Part shown: positions 60,302 to 64,000 of the stretch, piece after piece | Layout of the letters: every line of letters starts with the position of its first letter | How positions within the stretch are numbered: position 1 is the stretch's first letter | DNA from: Cryptomeria japonica | Taxonomy: Eukaryota > Streptophyta > Pinopsida > Cupressales > Cupressaceae | NCBI RefSeq assembly: GCF_030272615.1 | Contig: NC_081413.1 | Location: 98,674,239 to 98,738,238, forward strand | Reading direction: 5' to 3' | DNA: 64,000 nt | Program-made: the position numbers and the translations under genes | The notes under the pieces: model-generated | Database searches by the model: none | Told to the model about the DNA's origin: nothing | Seen by the model: only the letters and a program-made list of their open reading frames with translations

Positions 60302-61515
60302 TGTTAGTATTTAACCAGTGACTGAGAGGGGGGGTTAATCAGTTAAATCAATTTTCTCATAATTCAACCAATCAAAATAACCGATCTGCAACTATCCTTT
60401 GCATTTTCTTAAACATTGTGTAAATCATGAAAGCAAATAACATCATAGAAAAGAGATTTGCATGCACACATAATTATCACATAACACAGGTAATTATATC
60501 TGGAAACCCTTGGTTAGAGGGGAAAACCGTAATGGGCATAACCCACATTCTCTCTTACTGGAGTGAAGAAATGTGCCCTGTTAAGAGCTTACAATCTGTT
60601 CTTTTTGAGAACATCACCCTGTTAGGAGTGACTGGTATCCGATTAAGAATACCTTAGAACTTGTTAAATTTCACCTTGCTAGAGGATTTTACAACTTCAT
60701 ATTTGAAGTGACTCTGTTAAGAGATTTTACATAAAGAACCGGTTAAGGTTCGCCCTGTTAAGGAATTTACAATGTTGCAATAGTTAGAAGGTAACAAGGA
60801 TAATTTGATCTATATGATGACACTACCTCTATCTCATAGATCCACTCTACATATGCTATTCTTCTAATCAGTGTCAGCTTCACCATTTCATGCCTCTTTC
60901 ACCTACACTTTGTTCTGCTCCCCCTATGTTCACTTTCACAGATCTCTTTTTACATGAACAACAACATAAGCAAAATGAATTATGTGAATATATTACCCTT
61001 TGGTTCTGGCACAAAATTTCCCTCCAAAAATCTCATTCAAAATTCAGTTACCGTGCCTTAAATTACTCTCCAGAGATCATTCTAGGAATATCGATCAAGA
61101 TAGTCATTCATGTCGATAAGTTCGTCGGTTGACTACCGGTTCAACTGGATGTTAACTGGATGTTTCCAAGTCTGTCAGTTGAGACTCCTATTATGTCTGT
61201 GTATCGATCAAAATTTGCCTAACCAATTACCTCTTGTATACCGGTCTATTATCAACTTAGCTAATTATCCTCCTGTGTACTAATATGTTCATTGTTTATC
61301 TGGTTGACTACCTATGTGTCAGTCTACTTGCTGCATGGTCGGTCTATACTTTGCTTAGCCAGTTAACTCATTGTTGATAGGAATAAGAACTCTTATTCTT
61401 TACTAGTTATCCTTTACTTCTTTACTGGTGGAATATGAAGACTTAGAAGATGATGTTGCCAACAATGACAGCCATTTCATTCACTGGTCATATAAAATGC
61501 ACCAGAATGGCAACA
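60302..61515 (-). repeat. 5' LTR of C, second (full) copy
   Basis: 1,214 bp, TGTTAGTATTTAACC to GAATGGCAACA, followed by the AGTAT target copy. It is closer to the truncated copy at 51,667 than to the left LTR (for example, both right copies share TCCGATTAAGAATACC), as expected if the duplication followed the insertion of C. Confidence 0.92.
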
Positions 61516-61520
61516 AGTAT

Positions 61521-62646
61521 AGGTACCTTCTAATTTACCGGATTTCAAAGATTCATCAAGCTCAGACTTAGGAAACCTACCAGGTTGAGGTCTTCCATAT
61601 TATTCAGCTACAGCTTTAGGCTTCTTAGTTGGTCAAGCTTCATTGGATGGTGGCTTTCTAACTACCCTAGTAGAGGTAGCAGTCTTCTTCACTTCTCGCA
61701 CTTCTTCATCAAATTTTGTCTCTTTCTCAACAATGCCTTCCACATAGACTCTCTAAGGCTTCCCTTTCTTCCTCTTCTCTGCTCCACCAAATGATTCAGT
61801 TTGAGGCTTAGGTGGAGGGACAAGATTTTGTGCACCAGAGGAAGGTGTTGACTTTGTTTGTTTGGGATTTGGAGGGGTAGAGGGTTTAGTCTTCTTTGGT
61901 TGAACCATATCCTCCCTCAGAATATTTTATTCTCGGGCTCTGCAGACAACTTCTTTTTTTATACCCATATCCTCAGCATGTTGCTCTACCTCTTTCCTTA
62001 CTCTCTTTTGCATACTGGGCTTAGTGAATTGTGAATGCAATCTTAGACTCTTCTCCTTATAAATGCCAAATTCCTCTTCCTTCTCATCCACTGGCTTTCT
62101 CAAAAGATGTTGAGTATACATGTCAAGAGTGTTAGCATCAACTTCATACCCCATGGGCATGATCCATATTTTCCTCAGTTCTACTGCTTCCATCAAATAT
62201 TGATCAATTTCCACAATAAAGCATATGGTTTCCTAATACTTCTCGACAATCTCCTTCAAGATCATTTCCCTACTCTGCATCATGCCTTGGAACAATTTGA
62301 AATGGTCCCATTGAATAAATATGTGTGCTTGTGCATCACCTAATCCTTGTAAAGCTTCCTTAATCTACATAGCCACCGGTTTATCATATGCCCATTGAAT
62401 TTTACCTATACCGAAGATCTTATTCATGAAATAAAGGGACAAACAGACAATCAAAGTGCCAAACTTAAAGACATTCCTCTTATCTTGTTTAATCTTCTTC
62501 AAATTGCTCCTTAACTCACTCAATAGTACTCCGCACAAGTCATATAACTTGTTCTCCTTCAAAATTTGATATGTTGCATATATTTCAATACTGGAGACTG
62601 AGTTAGCCCTACTAGATTAATATACTTTGTAGTCGGTTACCATGGA
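61521..62646 (-). pseudogene. Element E ORF2, N-terminal to middle block
   Basis: Reading leftward: SRANSVSSIEIYATYQIL, FKFGTLIVCLSLYFMNKI, FIVEIDQYLMEAVELRKIW, PMGYEVDANTLDMY, then a basic Pro/Lys-rich stretch (KKTKPSTPPNPKQTKS). These align in order with B and D ORF2. Several stops are present. The left edge is C's target duplication; the right edge is cut at the next LTR. The upstream RVH-FxWLE block is missing from the window. Confidence 0.72.
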
Positions 62647-63691
62647 TGTGATGTAGAACACAAGATAGCACTGAGAGGGGGGGTGAATCAATGGTTATCA
62701 ACAACTTTAAACCTTTTAATCCTAACTATGTGTATCAGTTAGCAAGTCAATGTCTAAGTGAATATACCAGTGAGATTAAGAAGGAGATCAAAATGCAAGT
62801 ACACACAAAGACACGTCACATAACATCGGATATACCAGGAAACCCAAAGTGGGAAAAACCTTGGTGAGAAATATTGTTGGAGTCTACTGTTCCAATCCAG
62901 CCTCATAATGAAACACAATTTTTACAAAGTTTAGGGCACCAGCCCAAGGAGCACCAACCTTTAATGATTTATGGGCACCAACCCAAAGGAGCACCAACCC
63001 CTACACCGAGCACCCACTCAATGATATACAATGAATTCAATCAATACAATAGTAATAACCTTGTTACAAATGAGCTTTGTAACTCTCACAAATTTGTTTG
63101 TCCAATGCTCTGTGTTCTTTGCATCATCTCTTCCGGATCTCCCTTCACTCTCCCTCTGACTTACCAGTTGAATCCTCAACAGCCTGATTCACTACTATGC
63201 TTTGTTTTTGCTTTACCGATTGATCCTCTTTCCATTACTCTCCCTCTGCTCTACTAGGACCTTTCTCTCTCTATCCAAAACCTCTTCTACTCAGCTTCTA
63301 CCTTACTGGATCTCCTTTTTCACTGACTCTTTCTTACCGCTACAGTCTCTGTCAATATGAAAAATAGTTATCCTATATAGCAGTTTTATCGGTAAACCCT
63401 AAACCTTGTCAGTTGAGCCTTGTCTGCCAGATCTTCTTCTTTCTCTTCCTCTCACTTCTTGATCTATCTTCACTTAAACAATCTACCCTCTAATATATAG
63501 ATCAATACTTGATCATCCCTCTTATCGATTCAACCCCTCTTACTGGTTAGACCTCTCTTACCATTTATTTTATCAACATTCAATCACTTATGTATACTGT
63601 GATGAATTCTTAGATTGATTTCCTCTCTACTTTTCACTTTCAGCCTCTCTTCTCTGGCAACAGGTTACTAGCATCCGACCTCCTTCATCAT
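62647..63691 (-). repeat. LTR of a further element (F), minus orientation
   Basis: It starts near TGTGATGTAGAACACAAG inside E's ORF2, with CTGAGAGGGGGGGTGAATCA at 62,671-62,690, the same position and sequence as in other LTRs here. The exact left end (62,647 or 62,649) cannot be fixed without a partner. Imperfect GGGCACCAACCCAAAGGAGC repeats lie at 62,935-63,010. The LTR is cut at 63,692 by a family G LTR. Confidence 0.6.
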
Positions 63692-64000
63692 TGTGAGATT
63701 TTGCCAAGATCTAGAGGCAATGGAAAGCACAAATAAGAGAGACAAAAATATATGATAGGAATAAATTGTATTCTATCAAGATGCAAAATATGATCAAGTG
63801 GATCATTACAAGATGTTCAATGAATCTTTGTTATGTCTGTACAAACAATGTAGATGAGCCTGCTTATATAGGCAAGGCTATATGGATATGTGAACACACA
63901 AACATGACACGTGGCTCAATAAGAAACAAGGGTAGGTAGAAAATAGGTGTGGGTAGGTAGGAGAAACAATATAATATTCCACATGAGGTGGAATGTAACA
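63692..64000 (-). repeat. Second family G LTR copy, truncated by the window end
   Basis: Starts TGTGAGATTTTGCC and follows the solo LTR at 5,047 for about 300 bp, with a small indel and substitution cluster near 63,790-63,850. It includes the CTTATATAGG TATA region. Its other end and target duplication are outside the window. Confidence 0.88.

Larger units (their letters stand above)
32006..61515 (-). mobile_element. Element C: two-ORF non-autonomous LTR element hosting B, A and D
   Basis: Flanked by AGTAT at 32,001-32,005 and 61,516-61,520. The left (3') LTR is in two pieces (32,006-32,150 and 44,173-45,232) because B inserted. Internal ORF2 and ORF1 read leftward from 51.6 to 45.3 kb. The right end holds two copies of the ORF1 start, primer site and 5' LTR (51,544-53,006 and 60,179-61,515), the result of a tandem duplication that also copied D. 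No pol is present. Excluding insertions and duplication, the element is roughly 7.7 kb. Confidence 0.87.
21378..62646 (-). mobile_element. Element E: non-autonomous two-ORF-type LTR element, multiply interrupted
   Basis: The left (3') LTR is 21,378-22,537 with a polypurine tract at its inner edge. Its ORF2 can be followed through three separated blocks (22.7-23.96, 31.66-32.0 and 61.5-62.6 kb), between which copia-2 and C are inserted with perfect target duplications. The expected upstream part (ORF2 start, ORF1, 5' LTR) is cut off at about 62,647 by another LTR and would lie beyond the window. The left flank CTAAT (21,373-21,377) is the predicted target duplication. No RT or integrase is visible in the E blocks present. 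Confidence 0.75.

Overview
The window looks like intergenic DNA from a seed plant with a large, repeat-rich nuclear genome. A gymnosperm is plausible, but that is a guess from the density and depth of nested LTR retrotransposons. I found no intact host protein-coding gene, rRNA, tRNA or CRISPR array. Nearly every readable coding stretch belongs to an LTR retrotransposon, and almost all carry stop codons or frameshifts.

Layout. (1) 0.5-5.7 kb: a decayed plus-strand Ty3/gypsy chromovirus (RT, RNase H, integrase, chromodomain) with a 3' LTR that holds an internal tandem duplication and a later solo-LTR insertion. (2) 5.7-15.2 kb: AT-rich sequence with a relic LTR, microsatellite, small tandem repeats and one GC-contrasting block. 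(3) 15.8-18.9 kb: a 3'-truncated minus-strand Ty1/copia element (copia-1), followed by AT-rich filler. (4) From 21,378 to at least 62.6 kb: one nested stack. Element E (minus, right end outside the window) is interrupted by copia-2 (23,967-31,656, minus, nearly complete Ty1/copia) and by element C (32,006-61,515, minus). C is interrupted by element B (32,151-44,167, plus) and by element D (50,402-60,178, plus). B's 5' LTR is split 11 bp from its outer end by element A (32,162-37,494, plus, a gag-protease-only gypsy derivative). Matching 5-bp target duplications support each step: GTTAA for copia-2, AGTAT for C, AGATA for B, CATAT for A, TCTTT for D. (5) 62.65 kb to the end: another LTR (F), cut by a second copy of the short LTR seen as a solo LTR at 5.0 kb.

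The most interesting content is the B/C/D/E family. B, C and D carry a gag-like ORF1 (coiled coil plus four or five CCHC zinc knuckles) and a long ORF2 of unknown function, about 1,050-1,160 codons in B, C and D; E shows only part of ORF2. None has reverse transcriptase or integrase. Copia-2, which does encode pol, shares with these elements the tRNA-iMet primer site, the polypurine tract and LTR start, repeated upstream polypurine tracts, and a C-rich motif near the LTR 3' end. The natural inference is that a copia-type element supplies enzymes in trans.

The D-in-C region also records a tandem duplication of about 8.2 kb, followed by collapse of one D copy to a solo LTR and insertion of a 391-bp copia-type solo LTR. 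Across elements, nonsense mutations fall mostly at positions that look like former glutamine codons, as C-to-T decay of methylated DNA would produce.
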